NCBI GenBank assembly: GCA_947625495.1
Contig: CANQOQ010000012.1
Coordinates: 1 to 49,481 of the forward strand
Reading direction: 5' to 3'
Source: Candidatus Gastranaerophilales bacterium
Lineage (GTDB): Bacteria > Cyanobacteriota > Vampirovibrionia > Gastranaerophilales > Gastranaerophilaceae
DNA: 49,481 nucleotides
Below are positions 35,929 through 44,096 of the stretch, piece after piece. A program made the translations under genes and the position numbers. Numbering within the stretch: position 1 is the stretch's first letter; the number at the start of each line of letters is the position of its first letter. The notes beneath the pieces were generated by a model. That model saw only the letters and a list, made by a program, of their open reading frames with translations. It searched no databases and was not told the origin of the DNA.

Positions 35929-36009
35929 ATGCTGAAAAATAAAACATACAAAAGAATCAAAGCAAATACACCACTGGTAGACTTCATGAATTTGGTATGG
36001 GGGCTATAG
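35929..36009 (+). CDS. 26-codon small ORF with strong ribosome site
   Basis: An ATG at 35929 follows AAGGAAGG by 4 to 5 bases, the strongest such site nearby. The peptide is MLKNKTYKRIKANTPLVDFM and then NLVWGL. It is basic at the start and has an amphipathic or hydrophobic end. It stops 6 bases before the start of the next large gene, whose own ribosome site is poor, so it may be a leader that couples translation. It could also be a small protein in its own right. Confidence 0.45.
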   Translation: MLKNKTYKRIKANTPLVDFMNLVWGL

Positions 36010-36015
36010 TTTATT

Positions 36016-37332
36016 ATGTCAATAAATATAGGCTCACAATTGATATCAAAACTAGGTTCACCCAATTCAAGAATACCTTTAGCAGCAAAAGACATATTCA
36101 ATACTGCCGGTTATACTTATTTTTCATACGATGCAGGAGGGAGCATAGAAGGTAAAGACAGGTTAGTTGATGAAGTCGGGACAGGAATTATATGGTTATT
36201 CGGCATTCCCGCATACAAAAAACTCATTGATTCAACAATATATAAATTATTCAAAATAAGTCCAGAAATTGATTTCAGGGTTATAAAAAATAATAACTAT
36301 TTAAAATCGGCAATAGAAAATGCTCCGACAGAACAAATAGTAAAAGAGCTGAAACAAGCGGTAAAAAATTCCAAGACGACAAAAGCACTTGCCATAATAA
36401 AGTTTGCATTATCGTTATTGTTGACAATGATGTCATATAAGGCTTTAACTACTTTTAAACAGAAAATGACCAAAAAAAATATAGAAAAAGAATTTATAGA
36501 AAATAAGCAAAAAAATTACAGAAATCAAAAAATAAGTCCTTTATTTGAAGATATAGCAGAATTTAATGATAAAAATTCGAAAGAAATATCGTTTGGTTCA
36601 AACGGAATAATCAGTGCTGCAGAGGATTTTATGATAAACCCTGTAAAGAATATGATAATTTTAGATGCGGGAATATCAACATCCAGAATAAAATCAGCAA
36701 GAACTAAAGGCGAATTTATGGAATACGGAATAAAAGAGGGCTCATTCTTATTTTTTGTATACGGTGCGGGAAGAATAATTTCAAAGGGTATAAATAAATT
36801 ATCGGAAAAATTATTAAAAGCCCCAATAGATTTAGATGCTAAATTTTTAGCTTCACAGACCTCGGAGGAACTGTTAAAAAACAAGAATCTGCAAAAAGAA
36901 ACCAAAGATTTTATCATAATGTTAAAAGAAAAGACAAACGAAGAAATATACGATTTTATATTAAAAAATCAAGATAATATAGCAGTAAAAGCAGCAAAAG
37001 AGTCAGGTATAATAGCAACAATAAAAGACAGTTCCGGTAAAGTTAAAATAGATACAAGAAAATACATAGACTTAAATGAAATAAAAAAACTTACAAATGA
37101 TTTAAAATCATATATATATAATTCAAAGAATACAAATATAGATAAATATATAAAGAAAATAAAAAATTTAAAAGTAGCTTCAACGATATTAAATGTAGCA
37201 GCATGCTGTATTGCGCTTGGTATTATCGTGCCAAAAATAATGTATGAATACAGAAAGAAACACCAAGACGGCAAAAATGATTTTCATGTAAAAACACAAT
37301 ATGAAAAAGAACTAGCAAAAAAATACAGTTAA
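36016..37332 (+). CDS. Unknown membrane-associated protein
   Basis: This 438-residue protein has no known domain that I can name. It has a Gly/Asp-rich N-terminus (YDAGGSIEGKDRLVDEVGTG) then hydrophobic segments at about 55-75, 125-145 and 390-410 (VASTILNVAACCIALGIIV). Lys-rich helices lie between them. An ISFGSNG stretch near residue 195 recalls short SFS/SFG motifs in other unknown proteins of this window (VSFSAKK near 47.5 kb). Such proteins appear to be lineage-specific. Ile codons are overwhelmingly ATA. The start lacks a classical ribosome site and may be coupled to the small ORF just upstream. Confidence 0.6.
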   Translation: MSINIGSQLISKLGSPNSRIPLAAKDIFNTAGYTYFSYDAGGSIEGKDRLVDEVGTGIIWLFGIPAYKKLIDSTIYKLFKISPEIDFRVIKNNNYLKSAIENAPTEQIVKELKQAVKNSKTTKALAIIKFALSLLLTMMSYKALTTFKQKMTKKNIEKEFIENKQKNYRNQKISPLFEDIAEFNDKNSKEISFGSNGIISAAEDFMINPVKNMIILDAGISTSRIKSARTKGEFMEYGIKEGSFLFFVYGAGRIISKGINKLSEKLLKAPIDLDAKFLASQTSEELLKNKNLQKETKDFIIMLKEKTNEEIYDFILKNQDNIAVKAAKESGIIATIKDSSGKVKIDTRKYIDLNEIKKLTNDLKSYIYNSKNTNIDKYIKKIKNLKVASTILNVAACCIALGIIVPKIMYEYRKKHQDGKNDFHVKTQYEKELAKKYS

Positions 37333-37348
37333 CTATAATTTATAAAGT

Positions 37349-37376
37349 TTGAGCATATTTCTAAATATGATATAAT
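37349..37376 (+). promoter_or_regulatory. Promoter for the unknown gene at 37.4 kb
   Basis: TATAAT at 37371-37376 has an extended TG at 37368-37369, and a TTGAGC -35 element lies at 37349-37354, 16 bases away. AAGGAG and an ATG follow. Confidence 0.6.
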
Positions 37377-37399
37377 CTGCTATATACAAGGAGATTATA

Positions 37400-38887
37400 A
37401 TGTCAAAAAAAGAAGAAGGACAAAAAATATCAAAAAGATTTATTGTTTTTCTTGTGGCAGTTTTGCTTTTTCTTTTTGTATATACAACAAAGCCAAAAGA
37501 CAATTTATATATAAAAGAGCCTCAGTCACTTGAAGAGATGCTGGAATATAATTCCATACGTCCCGTAAAAATGAACAAAAAAGAAGAAATAAAATCTCAA
37601 ATAAATAAAAGAGAAGAAATTAAGGCTATAAATATTCCGATAAATCATGAAGAAAAAATTTCATCTGATAAAAAAAACAAGGAAATAAAAATAGCCGAAT
37701 CAAATTATAATGACATATTAGATTCAATTGCAAATCTGCAGAATAATAGTATAAATTCTATAGAAATAATTAAAGATAAATTAGTAAAACAATACGGATA
37801 TCCTGCAGAAATTATAAAAATACATTATGATAACATTCCAAATATAGTATTCTTTGATATACAAAAAGGTGAATTAAGAATAAATCGGGAAAAGATATAT
37901 GATTATGATAATAAACATATAACAGCTTTAATTGCAAAAGAATTATATATTTTTGATAAATTATCAAAAATATGCAAATTAATAGGAATAAATGAATTTA
38001 AAAAAGAATTAGAAGAAAATAATATAAGCAATATAAATGATAAATTTTGGCAGGAAGCAAGTTATTATGCTCAAATTGAAAATAATGACATAAAAACCTC
38101 TAAATCCGAAATAAAAAATTATTTAAATAAAGAGAAACTAATACACACAAGTATATATGAATACATAAAGGATTTGACAGAAAACGAAAAAAGCGCAATA
38201 GAAGAAGAATCAAACGAGGCTTCAATTTATATATATAATTACTACAAAATACAAGCAGAAAACAAGACATTAGAAGAATTAAAAAAACTATTTAATGAAA
38301 TAAATACAAATCTGAATAATCTTACAGATAAGAATACAATACTAAGAAATGAGCAGAAAGAAATATTTGATTATTATTTTAGCAAAACAATAAGAGAGAA
38401 ATATCCTGCTCATAAAACAAATTTTATTCAATTTCTTGAAACATTTAATCAACAAGAAATATTGGAATTATTGAAGAACACAAATAATGAAATAAAAAAT
38501 GATATAAATGATAGCGAGATACAAGAATTTTTAAAATATAAAATAAATAAAATAAATAAAATAAACACAAAAGAAGAACTAAAAAAATCATTAACTGCAT
38601 ATTTAAACTTTAATAAGGCAAGAGAATTATCAGATTCAAAAACGGAATTAGAATGTATAATAAAACTGATATGTATAGAAAATGAATTACATAAAAATAG
38701 TACAATGCCTATTTCATTATATTATATAAAGATACCAAAAGATTTATACTCTCTATACAATATAACGAGTAAAAACAGAAGATTTGATTTTATATATAAT
38801 AATAAAGAATTCAAAGAAACCCAAAATGGCGAAACAGAACAAAGCCATCTGATAAATTTATTAAATCAAAACAGAATTGATAATTAA
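37400..38887 (+). CDS. Unknown membrane-anchored helical protein
   Basis: This 495-residue protein has one N-terminal membrane helix (FIVFLVAVLLFLFVYTT, residues 15-31) and a long hydrophilic, mostly alpha-helical remainder rich in Lys, Glu, Asn and Ile. Coiled-coil stretches are likely (e.g. NKTLEELKKLFNEINTNLNN). A compact part at about 130-180 (KLVKQYGYPAEIIKIHYDNI) may be a small domain, but I do not recognise it. There is no cleavage site, so the protein is probably anchored and exposed outside the inner membrane. AAGGAG lies 6 bases before the ATG. Function unknown. Confidence 0.6.
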   Translation: MSKKEEGQKISKRFIVFLVAVLLFLFVYTTKPKDNLYIKEPQSLEEMLEYNSIRPVKMNKKEEIKSQINKREEIKAINIPINHEEKISSDKKNKEIKIAESNYNDILDSIANLQNNSINSIEIIKDKLVKQYGYPAEIIKIHYDNIPNIVFFDIQKGELRINREKIYDYDNKHITALIAKELYIFDKLSKICKLIGINEFKKELEENNISNINDKFWQEASYYAQIENNDIKTSKSEIKNYLNKEKLIHTSIYEYIKDLTENEKSAIEEESNEASIYIYNYYKIQAENKTLEELKKLFNEINTNLNNLTDKNTILRNEQKEIFDYYFSKTIREKYPAHKTNFIQFLETFNQQEILELLKNTNNEIKNDINDSEIQEFLKYKINKINKINTKEELKKSLTAYLNFNKARELSDSKTELECIIKLICIENELHKNSTMPISLYYIKIPKDLYSLYNITSKNRRFDFIYNNKEFKETQNGETEQSHLINLLNQNRIDN

Positions 38888-38888
38888 T

Positions 38889-38948
38889 CTAGTGTCGCAA
38901 CATTACGCCTGCTCGTTTTGTAACCATTTCAAAACGCAACTCAGACAT
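38889..38948 (-). other. GC-richer 60-base island with a 19-codon reading frame
   Basis: Within an AT-rich gap lies a distinctly GC-richer segment. On the minus strand it can read MSELRFEMVTKRAGVMLRH and a stop. It faintly resembles the start of queuine tRNA-ribosyltransferase. It also contains an inverted repeat cgttttg/caaaacg with a 9-base loop (38914-38936). No ribosome site is visible, so it is more likely a remnant or a structured RNA element than a gene. Confidence 0.25.
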
Positions 38949-39050
38949 ATTAAGAAATATTAATTATATAGAAAAAATATATAAAAAATAGTCAATTTTT
39001 ATGATTAGAAAAACTTTAAATAAATATAAAGAAAAAACGGGAGAAAAAAA

Positions 39051-39239
39051 ATGGCAAGAGTATTAATATCAATGCCTGAGAATTTTTTAGGTGAAATAGA
39101 CAAAGTAGCGGATTATGAGAACAGAACAAGAAGTGAATTAATAAGAGAAGCCCTAAGGACATATATACACAGGAATAGAGTAAGAGAGAATGCTCTTGCG
39201 GCAAAAAATGCAGCTATATTGGAAACATTGTTGGATTAA
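39051..39239 (+). CDS. Ribbon-helix-helix (CopG/Arc-type) DNA-binding protein
   Basis: This 62-residue protein has the RHH pattern: a strand ARVLISMPENFLGEIDKVA, then a helix YENRTRSELIREALRTYIH, the typical NRTRSELIREALR signature. GGGAG precedes the ATG. Such proteins dimerise and bind DNA as antitoxins or small repressors. No toxin gene (RelE, MazF or similar) lies beside it, so it is either an orphan antitoxin or a stand-alone regulator. A strong terminator follows, so it is transcribed alone or at the end of an operon. Confidence 0.85.
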   Translation: MARVLISMPENFLGEIDKVADYENRTRSELIREALRTYIHRNRVRENALAAKNAAILETLLD

Positions 39240-39267
39240 AGAATAAATAAATAATAAAAATATAAAT

Positions 39268-39301
39268 AAAAAAGTACATATTATAAAATATGTACTTTTT
39301 T
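39268..39301. terminator. Bidirectional terminator after the RHH gene
   Basis: The stem gtacata/tatgtac (7 bp) with an 8-base loop extends through A-run/T-run pairing on both sides, giving a U tract in either direction. Confidence 0.85.
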
Positions 39302-39366
39302 CATGTCTTTAAATACGAGATTATTTATGATTTAATAAACAGTAAGGATAAACTGAGAAGAATGTA

Positions 39367-40317
39367 ATGATAAAGATATTAAAAACGGAAGAAAATAAGC
39401 AGTTATCAAGGCTCAGTATAAGTGAGGCTGTATCAGGTTCTTGGTTCAGTCTTATAGAACCTACGGAAGAAGAGATAAAACAGGTATCTCTGGTATTAGG
39501 ATTGAATGAGGATTTTCTAAGAAATTCATTAGACTTAGATGAAAAATCACGTATTGAAATAGAAGACGGAAACACATTAATAATAACGAATCTGCCAATA
39601 ATGACGGAAGACGGATGTTTTGATACATTACCTTTAGGTATAATATATACGCCTACATCAATAATAACAGTATGTTCAAAAGATAATAACATACTGGGTT
39701 CATTTAATGAAAAAACGGCATACACATTTGATACAAGAAACAAAACAGAATTCATGCTGAAAATACTGTATCGATCTGTCAAATTCTATTTAAAATACTT
39801 GGATATAATAAACAGGACATCGGAAGATGTAGAAACAGAATTACAAAAAGCAACAAATAATAAGGCGTTATTCCAATTAATGGAAATACAGAAGACATTG
39901 GTATATTTTTCAACGGCATTGAAAGATAACGATATAGTATTGCAAAAAATAATGAGAATGACAAAGTCTGCATCATTAAACTATTTAAAAACCACGGAAG
40001 AAGATATAGATATGCTGGAAGACGTAATAATAGATACCAGACAGGCTATAGAAATGGTTGATATGCACAGAATGATATTGGAAGCAATGATGGAAGGTTT
40101 TGCTTCAATAATAAATAATAATTTAAATCAGGTAATGAAATTTTTAGCTGCGATAACAATCATAATGTCAATACCGACAATGATAGGCGGGTTATGGGGA
40201 ATGAATGTCGCAGTACCATATAGAAATAGTCCGTATGGATTTTTAATAGTAGTAGCAATTTCAATAATAACATCAGTTGCTGTTGTTTTTTATTTCAGAA
40301 AGAAAGGTATGTTCTAA
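39367..40317 (+). CDS. corA: CorA-family divalent-cation (Mg2+) transporter
   Basis: This 316-residue protein has an N-terminal cytoplasmic funnel domain and long helices (RTSEDVETELQKATNNKALF). The two C-terminal membrane helices follow. The first ends in the invariant GMN motif (PTMIGGLWGMNVAVPY, about 268-283) and the second is FLIVVAISIITSVAVVFYF, with a basic end. CorA pentamers import Mg2+ (or Co2+/Ni2+, and related ZntB proteins move Zn2+). The GAGAAG site is 7 bases before the ATG. Confidence 0.92.
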   Translation: MIKILKTEENKQLSRLSISEAVSGSWFSLIEPTEEEIKQVSLVLGLNEDFLRNSLDLDEKSRIEIEDGNTLIITNLPIMTEDGCFDTLPLGIIYTPTSIITVCSKDNNILGSFNEKTAYTFDTRNKTEFMLKILYRSVKFYLKYLDIINRTSEDVETELQKATNNKALFQLMEIQKTLVYFSTALKDNDIVLQKIMRMTKSASLNYLKTTEEDIDMLEDVIIDTRQAIEMVDMHRMILEAMMEGFASIINNNLNQVMKFLAAITIIMSIPTMIGGLWGMNVAVPYRNSPYGFLIVVAISIITSVAVVFYFRKKGMF

Positions 40318-40326
40318 AAAACAATT

Positions 40327-41604
40327 ATGATAAATGATACAATATTAATCATAACAAATAACAAAGAAAAAGGCAGTCAAATATCTTCTAAAATCAAGTT
40401 ATTAAGAGAGAATGATATAATTAAAACTGTATCATATATTGAATGCATATCAATATTGAATACAAATAAGCCGTCATTGATGTTGTTATACAGTGAAGAA
40501 AATGACTCTATAGAAATAATAAAAGAAATACGAGGAATAAAAAATCTGGATAATGTTCCGATAATTTTAATAACAGATGAGATAAATGAAGAAAAGTTAT
40601 TTTATGCATTTGATAACGGAATAGACGATTTTTTATTTTTAAATGAAAAAGATTCTGTTATATTGATGAGAATATTATTAGCGATTCAAAAATCAATACT
40701 GTATAAACAAATAGAAATGAAGCAGGATATATTAATAACAGATAATGTAATAGATAAAGAGACAGGATTATACACAAAAGAAAAAGCGGCTATTGTATTC
40801 AGAAAATATTTCAGCAGGAGTATGGAAGAAGATAACACAAATACGGTATTTGTGTATATAAAGCCGGTAGCAGCAGGTAATACATTATTAAACAATAAAA
40901 AAATATCAAATATAATAAAAGCAATACCAAGAGGTAATGATATAGGAGCATATGCAAAAGAATCAGGCTACTATTTAATACTGTTTAATGCGGGAGAATC
41001 AGGAGCAAATTCAGTAGTAAGCAGGATACAAAAAGAGGCGGGAGAAAATTGTATAATATATGCCTCAGCTGCCGAAATAAATGTATCATTTGAAGAACTT
41101 GAAGCAATTTTATACAGGAGTATAAAAGAACAAATTGCAAATGAAGAACCATATAAATTTATAAAAAATATAGATATAAAAAAAATAAACAGTGATGAAA
41201 TAACAGATGAGAACGGGAAATCTTTTAAAGCGTTCAAAACGGATTTTTTAAACAATTTTGAGAAAATAGTAGCTCCAATATTTTATCAAATACAAAATAC
41301 TGCTACAGAGAAATATAAACAGGCCCTAATTTCATATTATATAAACGAAAATGAAAGTATATTTTCCATTAAACAAAACAAACATAAAGCGGAATTAAAA
41401 ATAACATATCCGTCATATATAAAAGTAATAATAGATATAAAGCAAATAAAAGAAGAAAAAATAACTGATATAAAAAGACTAACATACGATATAGAAGAAT
41501 TTTCACAAGAAATATTAAATATGCTATTAGAAGATATGTTGAATGAATATTCAATGAATTTAAGTTTTATAAGTATAAGGGAAGAAAGCGGCAATGAGCT
41601 GTAA
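40327..41604 (+). CDS. Degenerate receiver plus degenerate GGDEF protein
   Basis: This 425-residue protein begins like a response regulator (ILIITNNKEKGSQISSKIK) and has IPIILITDEINEEKLFYAFDNGIDDFL, but the phosphoacceptor position shows SLMLLYSEEND without the expected Asp. After about residue 140 comes IDKETGLYTKEKAAIVFRKYF, the typical start of a GGDEF domain. The catalytic GGDEF loop is then replaced by YYLILFNAGESGANSVV, so cyclic-di-GMP synthesis is unlikely. A C-terminal part (about 290-425) with KAELKITYPSYIKVIIDI is of unknown type. It may bind a ligand or a partner rather than signal by phosphorylation. It starts 9 bases after corA and overlaps the next gene. Confidence 0.65.
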   Translation: MINDTILIITNNKEKGSQISSKIKLLRENDIIKTVSYIECISILNTNKPSLMLLYSEENDSIEIIKEIRGIKNLDNVPIILITDEINEEKLFYAFDNGIDDFLFLNEKDSVILMRILLAIQKSILYKQIEMKQDILITDNVIDKETGLYTKEKAAIVFRKYFSRSMEEDNTNTVFVYIKPVAAGNTLLNNKKISNIIKAIPRGNDIGAYAKESGYYLILFNAGESGANSVVSRIQKEAGENCIIYASAAEINVSFEELEAILYRSIKEQIANEEPYKFIKNIDIKKINSDEITDENGKSFKAFKTDFLNNFEKIVAPIFYQIQNTATEKYKQALISYYINENESIFSIKQNKHKAELKITYPSYIKVIIDIKQIKEEKITDIKRLTYDIEEFSQEILNMLLEDMLNEYSMNLSFISIREESGNEL

Positions 41605-42382
41605 AGAGAAAATATTAATATCTTCATCAGCTAAAAGTACAATAAAAGAATCAAGTTATTTAGCAACTGAATTAGGTGTAGGACTCGAAATCAGCCGATT
41701 ACCGTTCTATAAAGACAAAAATATAAAAACAGAAGACGTTATAGAAATATTAAAAAAAGATTTATCGGGATTTGAGAACAGAATAACAGTGCATGCAATG
41801 TTTTCGGATGCAAATATAGCAAGTCAGGACCCGTTATTAAGGGAGATAGCGAAACTAAGATACAAGCAATCATTAGAAGTAGGTAAAGCATTAAAAGCAG
41901 ATACAATATTATTTCATACAGGAAATAAAGGAACAAAACATTATGGTTCGCAGGAACAATTCAAAACGAAATATATAATGTTTTGGAGAGAATTTATAAA
42001 AGAATTTGAATCGGAAGGAATAACGGCAGTTTTGGAAAATGTATTTGAAGAAACGCCTGATTATTGTATGGAATTATATGAAGGGATATCATCAAAGAAC
42101 TTAAAGTTAGCTCTGGATACGGGACATGTAAATTTATATGCAAAAGAGACAAAAGTAGAAGAGTGGATAAAAAAATATAATACCAATTTATACCATATGC
42201 ATATACATAACAATTTCGGGAAAAATGATGACCATTCAAATTTAAATAACGGAACCTTAGACTTTAAAGAGATTTTTACAACAATAAAAGCAACAAAAAT
42301 AGAACCTTCTTACGTACTTGAAATGTTTAAAGAAGAAGATATAAGAATAAGTTTAGATAAAATAGAAGAAATAATGAATTAA
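41594..42382 (+). CDS. Xylose isomerase-like TIM-barrel protein
   Basis: This 262-residue protein belongs by pattern to the AP-endonuclease-2 / sugar-phosphate isomerase-epimerase TIM barrels. Metal and active-site residues are visible in AVLENVF (Glu), LALDTGHVN (Asp, His), YHMHIHNN (His), DDHSNLNNGTLDF (Asp, His) and YVLEMFK (Glu). It probably isomerises or epimerises a sugar or its acid, or hydrolyses a related bond; the substrate is unknown. It overlaps the receiver-GGDEF gene by 11 bases, so it is co-translated with a degenerate signalling protein. It converges with the following minus-strand gene. Confidence 0.8.
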   Translation: MSCKEKILISSSAKSTIKESSYLATELGVGLEISRLPFYKDKNIKTEDVIEILKKDLSGFENRITVHAMFSDANIASQDPLLREIAKLRYKQSLEVGKALKADTILFHTGNKGTKHYGSQEQFKTKYIMFWREFIKEFESEGITAVLENVFEETPDYCMELYEGISSKNLKLALDTGHVNLYAKETKVEEWIKKYNTNLYHMHIHNNFGKNDDHSNLNNGTLDFKEIFTTIKATKIEPSYVLEMFKEEDIRISLDKIEEIMN

Positions 42383-43422
42383 TGTTCAAGATTAATTTCT
42401 TTAAGCCCGAAACCGTTTAAATCAATAACAGCTTGAGTAGAATCAATAGAAATCAAAGAAGATTTTTCTTCATTGAAGTCAATACTCCAAGTACCTAAAA
42501 AGAAAGGAATGGATTTTGTAAAAGCATAAGCATAACAAATAAGTCTGTCAGGATTATTTTTATCCCAGCCGACAGGGAAAATATCCCACATATAATCTTT
42601 TAAATCAATTTGTTTATTTTGCCGCCACCAATAAATAATAGCCTCACGAATAGCAGTAAGCCTTTTCCAGGATTTAGTGTTAAAATCATATATAATAATA
42701 TTAGTCTGCCAAGTTTCGTTTAAATTAGAGCCGATTTTTTCTTTAAAAGCAATTTTAGAACTGTCTTTAGACCAATCAATTGGAAAAAGAGTTATAAATT
42801 GATAATTAACCATTTCATCCATACCGACACTTACAATCGGATTAATATCTTCACTAATGACATTAGTCTTATAAAGTGCATCATAGGGATTTTTACTTTC
42901 CGAAACAGGAATATAATAAGCGCAAGAAGATGTTTGAGAAAATTTAGGATAGAAAAAAGCTTTAGTATAAACTATTTTCTTTAAATCAGGGGATAAAATA
43001 CCAAGAGAAGAAGCAGTTCTGTTATTAACAAGATGAGAAAGGTCAATATTTCTTTGTCCCGGGGGAGTATTATATTTAATAACTCTGTAATCAGGCATAA
43101 TAATATCATCAAAAGTTGAAAAATCAGGTTCGGGGATGGTGAAGTCGGAACGTATAATATCCTTTGCCATTGAATGATAATCAGAATTTGTAATAGGCTG
43201 ATGTGATTTATCGATATTATGATAATAGACTTTTTTAGAAGGTTTCAAGTGAAATTTACTTCTGAATTTTTCTTGAAGAGTACGAGGATCTTTAATTTTA
43301 TAATTAATTTCTTCTTTACTTTGAGAATTTTGTTCCAAAGAAGAATCAGGAATTTCATTTATTTGGGCAACAGCAAAAGAAGCAGATAAAAATAAAGCTG
43401 ACAGAAAAAATAGTTTTTTCAT
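42379..43422 (-). CDS. Secreted beta-propeller-like protein of unknown function
   Basis: This 347-residue protein has a signal peptide (MKKLFFLSALFLSASFAVAQ, probable cleavage after AVA). The mature part has repeated strand-and-loop patterns such as SSLGILSPDLKKIVYTKAFF and IDWSKDSSKIAFKEKIGS. Others are TNIIIYDFNTKSWKRLTAIRE and FPVGWDKNNPDRLICYAY. These S-P/W-S-x-D-G/K-x-x-I-A blades recall TolB/WD40-like propellers. It probably lies in the periplasm or on the surface. Its start shares a base with the regulator's stop (TAATG), so it is co-transcribed with the two-component genes and may be their sensor partner or output. Its stop codon shares the TTAA with that of the converging gene. Confidence 0.65.
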   Translation of the reverse strand: MKKLFFLSALFLSASFAVAQINEIPDSSLEQNSQSKEEINYKIKDPRTLQEKFRSKFHLKPSKKVYYHNIDKSHQPITNSDYHSMAKDIIRSDFTIPEPDFSTFDDIIMPDYRVIKYNTPPGQRNIDLSHLVNNRTASSLGILSPDLKKIVYTKAFFYPKFSQTSSCAYYIPVSESKNPYDALYKTNVISEDINPIVSVGMDEMVNYQFITLFPIDWSKDSSKIAFKEKIGSNLNETWQTNIIIYDFNTKSWKRLTAIREAIIYWWRQNKQIDLKDYMWDIFPVGWDKNNPDRLICYAYAFTKSIPFFLGTWSIDFNEEKSSLISIDSTQAVIDLNGFGLKEINLEH

Positions 43423-44096
43423 TATACAAGACCTTCTTTAACAGCCTGAATAGTTGCTTGAGTTCTGTTAGATACATAAAGTTTTTGAAGGATACTGTGA
43501 ACATGAGCTTTAGCTGTCGAAAGAGTAATAAATAATTTTTTAGATATTTGAACATTATTAAGTCCCTCAACTATAAGTGACAGGACTTCTATTTCTCTGT
43601 CAGTAAGCCCGTATAGATTTTTAGCATTGGAATTATTGGGTGAAATATCCGCTGTTTGGCTCTGGGAAGAATTTTTACGCACACTGGAAAGAACAAGTCT
43701 GGCAATGGCAGGATCAAGCCAAGCAGTACCTTCAGCAACAGCTTTAATAGCATTAACCAATTGTTCTTCATTAGCACCTTTCATAATATAACCGTCAGCG
43801 CCGGCAGAAAGTGAATCAAAGACATCATCATCAGATTCTCTGGAAGTAAAAATAAGGATTTTAATATCGGGATTAGTTTTTTTAATAAGAGCGGTAGCTT
43901 GTATACCATCCATTACAGGAAGCCCGATATCCATAAGAACTACATCAGGTTTAAGCTGAAGAGCTAAATCAACCCCCGTTTTACCGTTTTCAGCTTCACC
44001 AATTAAATCAATATCGGGACAGTTTTCAAAGAATACGGACAGTCCCAAACGATACATTTTATAATCTTCAATAAGTAAGACTTTTAAGTTGCCCAT
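43422..44096 (-). CDS. NarL/LuxR-family response regulator
   Basis: The 224-residue protein has a receiver domain (acidic pocket Glu10/Asp11, phosphoacceptor Asp56 in VVLMDIGLPVMDG) and a Thr/Ser and Lys pair in ILIFTSRESDDD and GYIMKGA. A C-terminal LuxR helix-turn-helix follows (GLTDREIEVLSLIVEGLNNV, then LFITLSTAKAHVHSILQKL). It binds DNA when phosphorylated. It overlaps the preceding sensor gene by 13 bases, so the kinase beside it is its probable partner. Confidence 0.93.
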   Translation of the reverse strand: MGNLKVLLIEDYKMYRLGLSVFFENCPDIDLIGEAENGKTGVDLALQLKPDVVLMDIGLPVMDGIQATALIKKTNPDIKILIFTSRESDDDVFDSLSAGADGYIMKGANEEQLVNAIKAVAEGTAWLDPAIARLVLSSVRKNSSQSQTADISPNNSNAKNLYGLTDREIEVLSLIVEGLNNVQISKKLFITLSTAKAHVHSILQKLYVSNRTQATIQAVKEGLV

